From Euryodendron excelsum (lineage: Eukaryota > Streptophyta > Magnoliopsida > Ericales > Pentaphylacaceae), in assembly GCA_033060915.1 (NCBI GenBank), contig CM065381.1, forward strand, positions 33,452,336 to 33,516,335: a stretch of DNA of 64,000 bases, written 5' to 3'. A program made the translations under genes and the position numbers. The notes below the pieces were generated by a model, which saw only the letters and a program-made list of their open reading frames with translations, did no database searches and was not told the origin of the DNA. Every line of letters begins with the position of its first letter. Within the stretch, counting starts at the first letter, position 1. This document shows positions 1 to 11,263 of this stretch, in pieces.

Positions 1-2212
1 CACAAGTTTAAGATGCAGTTAATCTATGACATGCATATGTACCCGTTTCTTTTTATCATCATTAGGATCCCGCAGGTATATCCTGCTTAGGGCATCATCA
101 AGCCCAGTGGGCCCACCCTTGACACTCCTTTCTCTTCAAGTTTAGTGGGGGCCCACCTATGATCATCTAGCCCAGACCAAGGTAGTGAGTACTGATTTGT
201 GATAGCCCCGATACCAGTTGATCAGTAGTCACCCATGATCTCAACCCGGGGTTCTTTCATTTATCCGGTTATGCCTCCCTTATTTCTCTCCAGTGATGCA
301 ATCACACAAGAAATGTATGTTGTACAACGTGTAATAAAATAATACAAGATATACATTAAGCCTAATACCAGCATTAAGGAACATGTCATATGAATTAAAA
401 ATAAGCATGTATCATAGAGAATGCATGGTTTCCTACCCTGTCAGTTTCTGCGTACAGAAGATTCGTGCTGGTTCTTCACGTATTTCTGTTTATATTACCA
501 TAAGTTAGGTATCTATTTTATATGATTTACTAATCAAGTTAGGTTATTAGTAGTGTGTTAAAAATAGTTAGGATCTTGGGTGGTACACGTCTTTGGGTCG
601 GAACAACATTTCCTGGTAACTTGGAATGGAAGTTATTTTGGAATTTTTTTTTCGGGTTAGCTAGGAACACTACTCTCTTACATATAGATCCCTTATATTT
701 TTAGGGATTTTCTGACAAAATTCCAAAATATTCCATTATCTCTTGTATTTTCTGTGAATTTTCATGCCAGAAAGCGTAATAAATTCATGAAAATTCATAG
801 AAACGTCATTAGGGCCTGAAATTTTGAGGGTATCATAATCAGATATCTGTAGTGTGGCCATAAAAATTTTAGGGCCTGCCCATGTGGGACTCGCCCTCAT
901 GCGCCACCAGTCGCGCGTGGGGGAGGAAGGCATAGCCTTCTTCCTCCCACCGTGACTGGTCGAAATGCAGTTCCCTTTTTCGGAAAATTCCTAGGTTTTC
1001 TAGCCATGCATGAGAGCCCCAGGGGTTGGCAAGGTCCTGAGCTTCATGCTCATGGTCTGGGCTTGACCCATGGTGGCCGGAGGTGGCCGGACGGAGGCCA
1101 AAATGGCAGCTGCATGGTGGAACCCTAGCGGTTCAAACCTGCAACTGCCATTTTGGCTGCCTTCCCTTCATTTTCAGCCCTTGGTCCCTTCTTGACATTT
1201 GTTCCTGACCCTAAGAGGAGTCGACCCCAAGTGGTGGGACTGGCAAAGGTGGCCGGTGGTTGGAGTTGTGCCCCTGGACAGATTTTTCGGCGAGAATTTG
1301 CTTCTAGGAGCTAGGAGAGGCATGCACAGAGGCCACGGGTCTCTCTGGGACACCCATGGGTGTCCTTGAGAAACTCCCTAGCCGCTGTGACACCCCCAAC
1401 CCCTATCCCCACTGTCACCACCAAAAACGTGAACTCTCTCTCTCTCTTTTCCTCTTTTTCTCTCTCTTCGGGTTTCCACAATTTTCCGGCTATGGGTAGT
1501 TTTTCTACCTATTGGGTTGGTCATGGGGAAGGTGGTAGGGAGAGTTTTCTCACCTGGGTGTGTCGTTGAGAGCCCTGGTTTATTCTCTCTTCTTTTTTTT
1601 TCTCTTTGTCTTGGTTTTTCGTTGTGTTTTGTTTTCTGTTTTCTCTGCCACCCTCATAAGTTATTTGTAACATAATATACTACATGTATAAGTGGCTTAC
1701 GACAGGTGTGCAAGCCAGGTGTTGGTGTGTAGGATGTGCGTAGCGTATGGTTCCATTTCTGATACAAAGAGTTTAAGTCGGTTTCGACGAAGCTTCGGTC
1801 GGTTTTTTGATGATAATCCATGTCGAATTATAACCTATGATATTTTGAATTGTCTACTGATTTCTAGAGCGTTGCAAACTTTCATGAAGTCAAGTGTCAT
1901 GCCGTAGTAATGCATAAATTTGCAAAGTGTTTTCGGTAGAGTGATAATGTATGAGTGTGATTACAAATGTTTTATTTTTAATTGATATGTTTGAAACAGA
2001 TATATAGTCCCGCAAATGTATATATATTTTATGCCATCAAACTTGCATGGGTGCAATCATTACAAAGGTGTAGTGGAGTCTTGGCTTGGTTGAACCGGCG
2101 GGGCTTTGAACCGGGTTTGTTTCTATTTGCTAATGCACAAAATAAATGTAATAATTTACATGTGTTCCTAAAAATATTTATCACCTCAAATATTTATTCT
2201 AGTAAAATTACC
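1..2212. other. Unclassified AT-rich non-coding flank
   Basis: No convincing coding region is seen on either strand. The stretch is AT-rich with a more GC-rich patch around 880-1320 and a CT-rich microsatellite at about 1433-1480. A motif at 199 begins TGTGATAGCCCC, which looks like the start of some plant gypsy LTRs, but no matching end or target duplication was found. The likeliest origin is non-coding retrotransposon sequence; this is inference. The 3' boundary is set where Athila-type reverse transcriptase homology begins in frame. Confidence 0.4.
1433..1480. repeat. CT-rich microsatellite
   Basis: A pyrimidine run made mainly of CT dinucleotides with short T tracts. It overlaps a short spurious open frame and has no visible link to a gene. 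Confidence 0.7.
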
Positions 2213-4948
2213 ATGGGTGTAGTAAAGAATAATTTTAAAGTCACCAGAATTTTCACAGCGTTACAAAAACCTTCCCGTCAACCGCAAAGAAGATTGAACC
2301 CACTCATGATGGAAGTAGTAAAGAAGGAGATCCTCAAACTTCTTGAAGTTGGAATGATTTATCCTATCTCGGATAGCAATTGGGTTAGCCTAGTTCAAGT
2401 GGTTCCTAAAAAGACTGGAATAACTGTTGTGAAAAATCAGAATGATGAGTTAGTTCCTACCCATATTCAGAATGGGTGGTGGGTTTGTATAGATTATAGA
2501 AAATTAAATGCTATAACCTGTAAGGACCACTTCCCTTTACTTTTTATTGATCAAATGCTTGAAAGGTTAGTTGGTCATTGTTACTATTGTTTCCTTAATG
2601 GTTTTTCCGGTTATTTTCAGATTGCAATTGCGCTAGAGGATTAAGAAAAGACAACTTTTAAATGCCCATTCGGGACTTTTGCATATCGTCGCATGCCTTT
2701 TGGCCTTTGCAACGCCCCCGCCACTTTCCAAAGGTGTATGGTTAGCATATTTTCAGATTTTATTGAGCATATCATAAAACTTTTTATGGATGATTTCACA
2801 GTTTATGGAGACTCCTTTGATAATTGTTTGCACAACTTTACACTTGTTCTTCAAAGATGTAAAGAAACTAACCTTGTGTTAAACTCTGAAAAATGTCATT
2901 TTATAGTTGAATAAGGCATAGTGTTAGGTTATGTTGTTTCATCTAGGGGAATTGAGGTGGACAAAGCTAAAGTTGACATTATTCAATCTTTACCTTATCC
3001 CACTAGTGTGCGGGAAGTTTGTTCTTTTCTTACACATGCAGGTTTTTATCGATGATTCATTAAGGACTTCTCTAAAATAGCATCACCCTTATGCAAGTTG
3101 CTACAAAAGGATGTGACTTTTGAGTTCAATGAAGTATGTAAAAAGGTGTTTGATAAGCTGAAGGAACTGTTGACTTCAACCCTAGCTATCCAACCCCTTG
3201 ATTTGAGTATTCCTTTCGAGATAATATGCGACGCAAGTGATTATGCAGTAGGCACTGTCTTGGGTCAAAGAATTGGAAAAGCGTCTCATGCCATTTATTA
3301 TGCTTCCAGAACTATGAATGATGCTCAGAGAAATTATACTACTACTAAAAAAGAACTTTTAGCTATTGTTTTTGCTTTAGAAAAGTTTCAATCTTATTTA
3401 CTTGGTACTAAAGTCATTGTTTACTCTAATCATGCAGTTCTTCATTATTTGATGATGAAGAAAGAGGCAAAACCAAGATTAATTCAATGGATACTTCTCT
3501 TGAGTGAATTTGATTTGGAGATCAAAGAGAAAAGAGGGACAAAAAATCATGTCGCTGATCATTTGAGTCATTTAGCTCATGTCGAGGATAAACTTCATTT
3601 ACAAGAAACATTCCCTGAGGAGCAATTGTTTTCCGCGAGTGTGACATTACCTTGGTATGCAAATATTATAAATTATTTGGTTACTAACACACTACCTACT
3701 AGTTTGTCTAAGGCTCAAAGAGATAAGATCAAGAGTGATGCCAAATACTATATGTGGGATGACCCATACTTATGGAAGTATTGTGCGGATCAAGTGATCA
3801 GAAGGTGCGTTCCTAAAAATGAAATCATTTCTATTCTAACCTTTTGTCATTTCTATGCTTGTGGAGGTCACTTTGGAGCCAAGATAATGATGAGAAAAGT
3901 GCTAAAATGTGATTTTTATTGGCCATCTCTTTTTTGAGATTCATATTCTTTTTGTAAGTCATGTGATCCTTGTCAGAAGACAGGTAACATATCCTAAAAG
4001 AATGAGATGCCACAAACTCATATACTATTTTGTGAAATTTTTTATGTTTGGGGCATTGATTTCATGGGACCGTTCCTTATATCTTTCGGTTATGTTTATA
4101 TCTTGCTTGCTGTTGATTATGTCTCGAAATGGGTGGAAGCTAAAGCCACCAGGACTGATGATTCTAAAGTTGTTGAAGATTTTATCAAGTCTAACATATT
4201 CTCCAGGTTTGGAATTCCAAAAGCTTTAATAAGTGATCGAGGTACTCACTTTTGCAATCGAATTGTGGTGACTTTGTTGAGAAAGTACGGTGTGACGCAC
4301 AAGATGTCGACTTCATATCATCCGCAAACTAATGGACAAGCGGAAGTGTCAAATCGAGAGATCAAGTCTATCATTGAAAAGACGGTCAATCCAAGTAGAA
4401 AAGATTGGAGTTTGCACTTGGATGATGCTTTGTGGGCGTACAGGATTGCAAACAAAATACCCATTTGTATGTCACCTTATCTATTGGTATTTGGGAAATT
4501 GTGCCATCTTTCAGTTGAGCTAGAACACAAAGTTTATTGGGCTATCAAGAGTTTTAACATAAAGATGGATGAAAGTGGATAACATAGAAAATCGCAACTC
4601 CAAGAGTTGGAGGAAATTCGCAATGATGCCTATGAGAGTGTAAGGATTTACAAGGAAAAGACGAAGGCTTTTCATGACAAGATGATTTATTGGAAGGAGT
4701 TTAAAGTTGGTCAGAAAGTCCTTCTATACCAGTCATGGCTTCGTTTATTTCCAAGTAAGTTGCATTCTCGTTGGATTGGACCTTTTGTGGTTACTAATGT
4801 TTTTCCTCATGGTGCAGTTGAAATTCAAAGTTTAGCCACTTCCAAAGTGTTCAAGGTGAATGGCCATCGACTTAAGCATTTCTATGAAGGGTTCCAAGTC
4901 GAGAATGTGGAGAAACTGGACCTTGAAGATCCGATTTATACGGATTGA
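2213..4948 (+). pseudogene. pol: Athila-type gypsy pol remnant (RT, RNase H, integrase), six in-frame stops
   Basis: One continuous reading frame encodes reverse transcriptase, RNase H and integrase in that order. The RT part carries a VCIDYRKLNA-type segment, MPFGLCNAPATFQRCM and the catalytic FMDD box at 2783-2794. RNase H follows with DASD near 3230. Integrase shows a zinc-binding region (CDPC near 3960), catalytic blocks GIDFMGP, SDRGTHF and the glutamate in AEVSNREI, and a C-terminal RWIGPF motif. These sequences match the Athila/Calypso group. Stops lie at 2642, 2912, 3053, 3935, 3995 and 4580, with no frameshift, so decay is by point mutation. Gag and protease are absent upstream: the element is truncated at its 5' side. 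Homology upstream of about 2260 is weak, so the exact left edge is uncertain. Confidence 0.9.
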
Positions 4949-5316
4949 TGAAGCGAGCCCACAATAATAAACAAAAGCGTTACTTGGGAGGCAACCCAAG
5001 GGATGTTCGGTTTTCTTTTCTTATTTTCGCATTTATATATTGGTTTTTTTTGCCCTTTCTGTGCATTTTACTTTACATTGGGAACAATGTAAGTTTCAAG
5101 TGTGGGGGAGGGGATTTAGGATTTAGGTTGTGTTTTTGTGTTTTAATTTGAAATTTAAAAAAAATAATAATAACAAGATTCAATTAAGGTTGAAGAATTC
5201 ATAACATGATTGAATAAGTAATCTTCCAACTTAGAATTAATTAGTCTACTTATTTTACTTGAGATTGGAGTGACTGAACATGGTAGACAAAAGCTGGTGA
5301 AATTTTGATCCTTTAG
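4949..5316 (+). other. Athila-type region just after pol
   Basis: This segment follows the integrase stop. It contains a small hairpin at 4983-5000 with stem CTTGGG/CCCAAG, a conserved-looking signature seen after pol in many plant gypsy elements. A purine-rich tract (TGTGGGGGAGGGG) lies at 5101-5113 and may be polypurine-like. No env-like ORF is visible. The segment is cut at 5316 by a solo LTR. Confidence 0.55.
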
Positions 5317-7867
5317 TGTTACGCCCTATAACCCGGCCTATACGAATTTAGGGTACATGACCGACCAGTAGCAATGCTACCCAAGGCCATATTACATAAA
5401 TTGGTTGATCACCTGTACATAATCATTTATAATGATGCATAATTATGGAAAATAGAACTTTTAATAACTTGAAAACATAATCCATGTCATACATGGTAGA
5501 GCTGTGCCTAATTCCAAACATAACATACATAAGGACCAAATCAAGGTCTATAAAAGTTATAGCAATATATCATTACAAAACATTGGGTTCAACCTTTAAA
5601 CACTATACAAAACATAGACCCATGGGCCGTAGCTCAAATCCACATGGCCTCGCTCTAGGGCCTCCCGGATTAGCTACTTGAAAATCATTTGAGAAAACGT
5701 AAGCTAATGCTTAGTGAATAACAATGATGCATGAGTGAGAAAATATCATAGACTAACAATTATATCCAACGTACAAGGATCGATAATCAGTTATGCATAA
5801 GGAAATGTGCTTTTGATCGTTTAAAGCATAGGCTTGGAACTTGTAGGTAACGTAAACATCATTTGAAATGTTTCAACATTTCAAACATAATATCATAAGA
5901 GGAGATGCAACATAACATTATTCTTGATATAGCATTTCATAACTTGTCGTAAAACATGTGAACATATCATGGTTATCGGTTTAAAACATAAGTGTGCTAC
6001 AACTCGGCATATGAGCTAGGCTCCATAGTAACTATATAGGTCACGCTAAGGCTTTTTAGGTCAGGGACGTCTCCCAACATAGATAGTTTATTTCCCGTCT
6101 CCTATCGTAGGACTATCGAACTAGATTAAGGTCTTGCCACGAGAAGACCCGAGTTGGCACCATACATTGAAAACTTAGCATCTCTTTCATTTAAACATTA
6201 TAGTCCATGGTTTCCATTTATAATATAATATAGCTTGCATGCATTTGAAATATGACATTTGTAATTGAACATAGTATTGATGCATTGAAATGTATGAAAA
6301 ACATTCATGATATAGAAGTGAGCTTAAAACATTTAGAAAATACTAGAGTTTTACTCATGGCATATCGTTACTCACCTTTCTCCAATTGGACGGGTGACAA
6401 ACAAGGTATTCCTACACAAATGCATGTAGAGGCAAAGAAACATCAATACAAGACTCTAAGGCAAAGAAATAACACGCAAGTCAAGATTAAGCACATAACC
6501 CACTCAACCCTAACTCAACAACACCTCATTCACACAACGGGAGAGCGAGGCTAAACTCTAGGACAAAGCCCAGATGTATAATGAGAACATGAAGTTGAGA
6601 TTTGAACATGAAATCCAGAACGTCGACTCTTTCATCGAGTACCAACCACCCCTCAACAATGATTTCACACTCAAGGCTAGTTCCATTTAAAAATAGGCTT
6701 AAAGGCCTTTATTTTGATAGGTCATAGGCCAAAAACACATTTCGGGTGAAGAAGTTATGCCTCACGGAAGGTGGACTAAAATTTTGGAAAACAATGTTGT
6801 TGGCATAGATTTTGGGTCAATTTTAAACCCCCATATCTCTCAATCTATAAGGAATTAGAAAACAAACTTTATATGGGTACAGAGGTCTATGAGTCTACTT
6901 TCTAATGCTTCAAACGGTGCATCAATTTGAGTTTTCTAAAGAAATTTATGCCCATTTTACTAAACAGTGTCCAAGCTGATAGGGAATTCAAACGCCTAAT
7001 CGGGAGTTTGAACGCCTAGGCAAAATGAACTGGGTGTTCAAACTCCAAGAAGAAAATTGGAAAAACCCCCTTCTCTGAGGGTTCAAATTCCCTCGGGGGG
7101 AGTTTGAACGCTCAAGTTTATTTCTCACCGTTCGAACTTCATATTGGGAGTTCGAACGCCCTGTTCTGGGCAGCACTCGAAGCTCAACCAAAACACAACC
7201 AAAACTCCTCCAAATACAACCAAACCTTTCCAATACTCTTAGTGCTCAAAGATTAGCCCACAAGGATGATAATAACTCAAAATATGGGAGAAAGGACAAT
7301 CAAAACAAAGGGATCTAAAGAAGAAATCAAAACTCTAACATTTCACATATTTGGGGGTTTCAACCCCCAACTCTCCAATCCTCCAATATTGAGCTTCAAG
7401 CCTTCAAATTCAAAGTAATTGGGACTCAAGGAGTCCTACAAGACAAACTCAACTTATATATATACATACATACAAAGACCCAACAAAATTACACAAGATA
7501 GATACATGTATATATGCAATTGTAGAGAGAGAGAAATGAAACCTTACCTTCTTCAAACTTGGTGAAGTCTTCAATGGTTTCAATCCCTTCCTTCAAGCCT
7601 TCTTCCTTCAATCTCCCCTTCTCTCTTCCCCTTTCTCTCTTTCTCCCTCTCTCTACCGATTTGTGTGTGTGTATATGTGTGTGTGTTTTGTGTGTTGTAA
7701 GAAGACACACATGAGAAATAATCCCATGTGTCTTACACTTCCAACACAAGATACAACACAAGTTTTCATTGGTCATTTTCACCCAAAAGGAGGAATAATT
7801 AACACTAAAAATTGCATAAACTAGAAATTCTCCTTAATATAATTAGATAAAGGTTTGGGATATCACA
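5317..7867. mobile_element. Solo LTR, about 2.55 kb, inserted in the Athila-type element
   Basis: The unit begins TGTTACGCCC and ends GATATCACA, giving TG...CA termini. It is flanked by TTTAG (5312-5316) and TTCAG (7868-7872), a 5-bp target duplication with one mismatch. No coding region or internal domain lies between the ends, so it reads as a solo LTR left by LTR-LTR recombination. The terminal sequences resemble chromovirus (Tekay/Del-like) LTRs. A TATA-like run at about 7451-7464 reads on the minus strand, which hints at minus orientation but does not settle it. A cluster of GTTCGAAC-like motifs sits at 6980-7165. Confidence 0.75.
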
Positions 7868-9475
7868 TTCAGACTAACACATCCATATCAGTCACTATTT
7901 TCTTTCATGTGAGATATTCTTCCGTGGATTTGTTTCTCTAGAACTTGCCTTGGTTATCTTCGAGGTCGTATTGACACATGCATGCATGAACATGATTAAG
8001 GCCATCTTTGTTATAAGCTGCATGAGCCAAATAGCCTGCTTTGTAATTAATTTTTTCCTTTGTGAACCCCTTTGAGCTTTATATGTTGTTTTTTCGTTAT
8101 TGTGAACCTACATTGCAAGCTTTAAACCCAAAAAATAATGCCTTTACCCAAGCCGTAGAGCTAGTGGAGCATTGTTCATCATTATGATACGTATGGGTGT
8201 GCGAGAAATAAGTGTGGGGAGATTCAGATTTATGTTAGGGCTATGGCTGGTGAAAAGGAACATGTTTTCATTCTCAATTTGTGAGTTCCATTGTTGATGT
8301 AATTTGAAAAGAAGAAAATAAAAAAAAGGAAAAAAAAGAAAAAAAAAAAAGAGATGGGAAGTGATGGAAGAAATTGCTTTTAATGTTATAAATTGTCCAT
8401 ATTCATAATCCTTCTTATGATTCTAAGAAATGGGTTTGTTTATATGGGATATATACAAAGGCAGAATCTGTTGAATGGAGTGGTTGGTTTTACATGTCTT
8501 ATATATTCGAACTTGAGTTGATTCATATTTGCTCAACTAGTTTCGATGGCTTTTGAGCTCCATTCCCAAATATTTCCCACCTTGATCCTAAACCCCGTTA
8601 TAAACCTTTACAAGTCCTTATGATTCGTGTTATGTATGTGACCTTAGTGGTGGAGAATGAGAAGATACGTAAGCCTATGGTAGATCATTTCCATTGGAAT
8701 GAATCCGGGCGATACACATACCCTTTAAATACATTTGACTAAACCACTAGGGTGTATCACTCGACTCTACCACTAGGGTATATTTAAAGGGCCTATGGTA
8801 GAGTCGACTCTACCCTTTAAATTTGAGCGATACACTCGCTAGTAGGCCTACTAGTTTATTATTCATTGCAATCTACTACTAGATTAGATATCAAATCCGT
8901 AATTGTTTGATTCCTCTGATTTGTGAAGCAACTGAGATTTAATGATTTACTGCGTTGGGAATTATTATATCTTAGGAAGGACGTTCGACTAAATTAAATG
9001 CAACCGCTTGTGCTTGTGTTGTTTAGTTTTATTGATCTCTTTAATTCTTAAGGCTGCTACCAGATTAAACCTTGTGTACTTATCTTGAGTTGTTTAATAA
9101 TTAGGGTTATTGTGATCACTTGTTTCTAATTAACTACGACTAAGAAGAGATAGGAAAATAATTCCGACAGTGAATATTCAACGTGTGAATTGATATGCTT
9201 GCATCAATGATTAGTTATAAATTCCAATGGTGGATGTTGACTCAGACCAATGTTTGTTCTTTTGACTGATTTCAATACTCTAATCTGAATTGTTCCATAG
9301 TTAGTTATTATTAAAATTGTTTTCATTATATCCAAAACCCCCCATCAAAGTTCACATAGCATAAAACTAGGCTAAACACTCCCCATGGGAACGATCCTTA
9401 CTACCACTACTACATATTTTTTTTTTTGGGTATCGGTTTTATTTTTGGGTGCCCGTGACAGCACACCAAACACTC
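7868..9475 (+). mobile_element. 3' terminal region of the Athila-type element (probably LTR-derived)
   Basis: Non-coding and AT-rich. It holds a second purine-rich tract (AAGTGTGGGGAGA near 8210), a poly-A/GA run at 8320-8352, and an ending (CCCCATGGGAACGATCC, then GGTGCCCGTGACA) like that of plant Athila-group terminal regions. The stretch resumes the Athila-type element after the solo LTR. The exact LTR start was not found. On its right it abuts the C-terminal end of the E1 DUF7745-like ORF, so the element seems to have inserted there; the junction is placed at 9470-9490. Confidence 0.5.
8721..8820. repeat. Composite palindrome cluster
   Basis: An 18-bp perfect palindrome, GGTAGAGTCGACTCTACC, lies at 8797-8814. 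It shares an arm with the inverted pair GACTCTACCA (8763-8772) and TGGTAGAGTC (8796-8805). CCCTTTAAATA at 8721-8731 pairs with TATTTAAAGGG at 8781-8791. The direct repeat ACCACTAGGGT occurs twice between them. Confidence 0.85.
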
Positions 9476-10830
9476 AAGGGCAACTTGCCTCGCAAAGTTG
9501 CCGCTAGCGGCACCTCCAGAGAAACTATCTCTGCATTCTTAGTCCTCAGTCAAGCATGCAACTCCCACATCAACCTCTGAGTGCGCCTCCTCTGATGACG
9601 CACTCAAATAATCATAACTACAAAGAAATCCACAAATCCTATGGGTGTCAAGAAGGACTCGAATAACAGGTCTCTAGCCCTGTCAACTCCTGACCTATAC
9701 CGGCGAAACTAATAATGATAATCTCTAGTCTTAGTCGGCTTTGGGGTAAAGGATCTATTGGCGTCTACGTGGCGAGACCAAGAAACCCATATGGCCATGA
9801 CCCTCTCAACAGACTCCTTCGGAATCACCACACCAAAAGTCTAGCTAAACTCTCTTGCTGAAGCTAAAAAAGGAATGTCATGATACCTGCCCAACTGGAG
9901 AAGAACTCGGATGCTGAAGAAAGGGGCAATCCTTTGTAGGCCCGCCAAGGGAACAAATACCATCTCAAAGGTACGTACTCTCATATAGTCCCAGTTGCAT
10001 AAACCAATGTACCACATGACTATAATGGGCTTTTTGCCCTGAAGATAAGCAGTACACTCCTTAACGGTACCCACAAAGTCCTTGTCATTCGTAGCAGCTT
10101 GCTAAGCCTCCACTAGAGGGCTTATATGATCTACCCCCAAAAACTAGATGTGCCAAGCCAACGGGTCCCAAAATAAATGGCCAACTGCCCATAGTTGAAA
10201 AAGAGTAGCACAGCCTCAGAATCAAGGATTAGTACCTTGACATAGACGAGTAAAGCTGACATATGTCTCCCCCACAACCATATAAGCATAAGAATGCCCA
10301 TTATGAATCAGAAAGAGAAGGGCACAAAAGTGGCCATCAATCAGTCCATCATCCCACAAGAATACAAGGTTGCTGAAAAGAAGTAAGGCTAAAGCATTCA
10401 TCCTAAAGATTGGCCAGTCCAAGTCAGCATGCTAGTCATCGCAGAAAGCCTCCTCGCCAACAGCAAACCCATATTAGGCAAGCAGGAAGTTCGACGGAAT
10501 ATAAGGAAAAAATGGAAGAGAACCAAAAGTAAGAACTGCCCCGTGAAGGCCCAACTGAGCTAAAATGGTAATACTGAATCCATCAGGGAAGAGAGGTCTA
10601 ATAATACCAGAAGAACTATCCTCCAAACCAAGAAGACAACCATACTCTTGAGGTGTAGGGGTCATCTCACACTTCCCAAACCTGAAAAGAATCAAGTCCG
10701 GTTGGCATAAAGGGGTAACCATCTTGATGAGCCCTAGGATCAGCCGCGCCGCAAGAAGCAAGGCTATATGACCGAAAGCTCTGCAGAAGATCTTCTGTTA
10801 ACCATGGGAGTAGCCGTCATAACAGGCTCT
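9476..10830 (-). pseudogene. DUF7745-like ORF of E1, broken by stops and truncated at its C-terminus
   Basis: Read on the minus strand, one frame gives a plant retrotransposon-associated protein of the DUF7745 type. Recognisable blocks are a LILFRFGKCEMTPTPQEYGCLL segment split over its conserved FRFG and TPQEY parts, a VVGETYVSFTRL block, and VFVPLAGLQRIAPFF followed by a short coiled-coil-like tail. The same blocks occur in the antisense ORFs of E2 and E3. Several in-frame stops are present, and the C-terminus is lost at the Athila-type junction near 9475. Unlike E2 and E3, here the ORF lies on the same strand as gag. The function of the protein is unknown. Confidence 0.75.
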
Positions 10831-11263
10831 CAGACATGAATATCCCATCATCTCTAGCAAAGACCATCTTGAGATCTGAAGAGAATAAAAAAAGAAGAAA
10901 AGTATCAATAAGCAGGCTCATACAAAAAGAGGAAAAAAAAGAAAAAATGCAAGAAGAAAAATGTACAAAAGAATGCTTAAAAGAAAAAAGGAGCATAAAA
11001 AAAAGAGAAAGAAAGAAAAAAAAGGAAAAAGAGAAAAAAAGAGAGGAAAAGAAAGTCCAGGCAAGACAGTCAAAGGCTTCTCCTAGAGCTCAGAAGATGT
11101 TAACGCTGCTGGCACAGTTGTCAGCCTCCTTCTTGTTCTTTGCAGTGGGTTCTTCTGTAAACAAGGTGACTATTTCACCCCCTTCGAACTCGAATGGTTC
11201 GGTCTGTGCTCTTGGCTTCTCTAGCTCCTAGCCCATGTCTTCATAGTTATACTCAGTTGTGGG
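10831..11263 (-). other. Pyrimidine-rich spacer between E1 gag and DUF7745-like ORF
   Basis: On the minus strand this is a long T/C-rich tract (about 10870-11070) ending in TTCTCTTCAG just before the DUF7745-like ORF, a good match to a plant 3' splice site. The same position in E2 and E3 also carries an acceptor. The part nearest gag (11080-11260) continues the gag-like frame with stops. A junction between two retrotransposon pieces probably lies inside this spacer. Confidence 0.45.

Noticed and set aside
4949..9475. An env-like gene in the Athila-type element
   Set aside because: Athila elements may carry one, but no open frame, signal peptide or membrane segment was found after pol here.
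10836..11231. Lysine/glutamate-rich open frame on the plus strand
   Set aside because: It is the complement of a pyrimidine-rich intron-like tract and has no domain; it lies antisense to E1 gag spacer.
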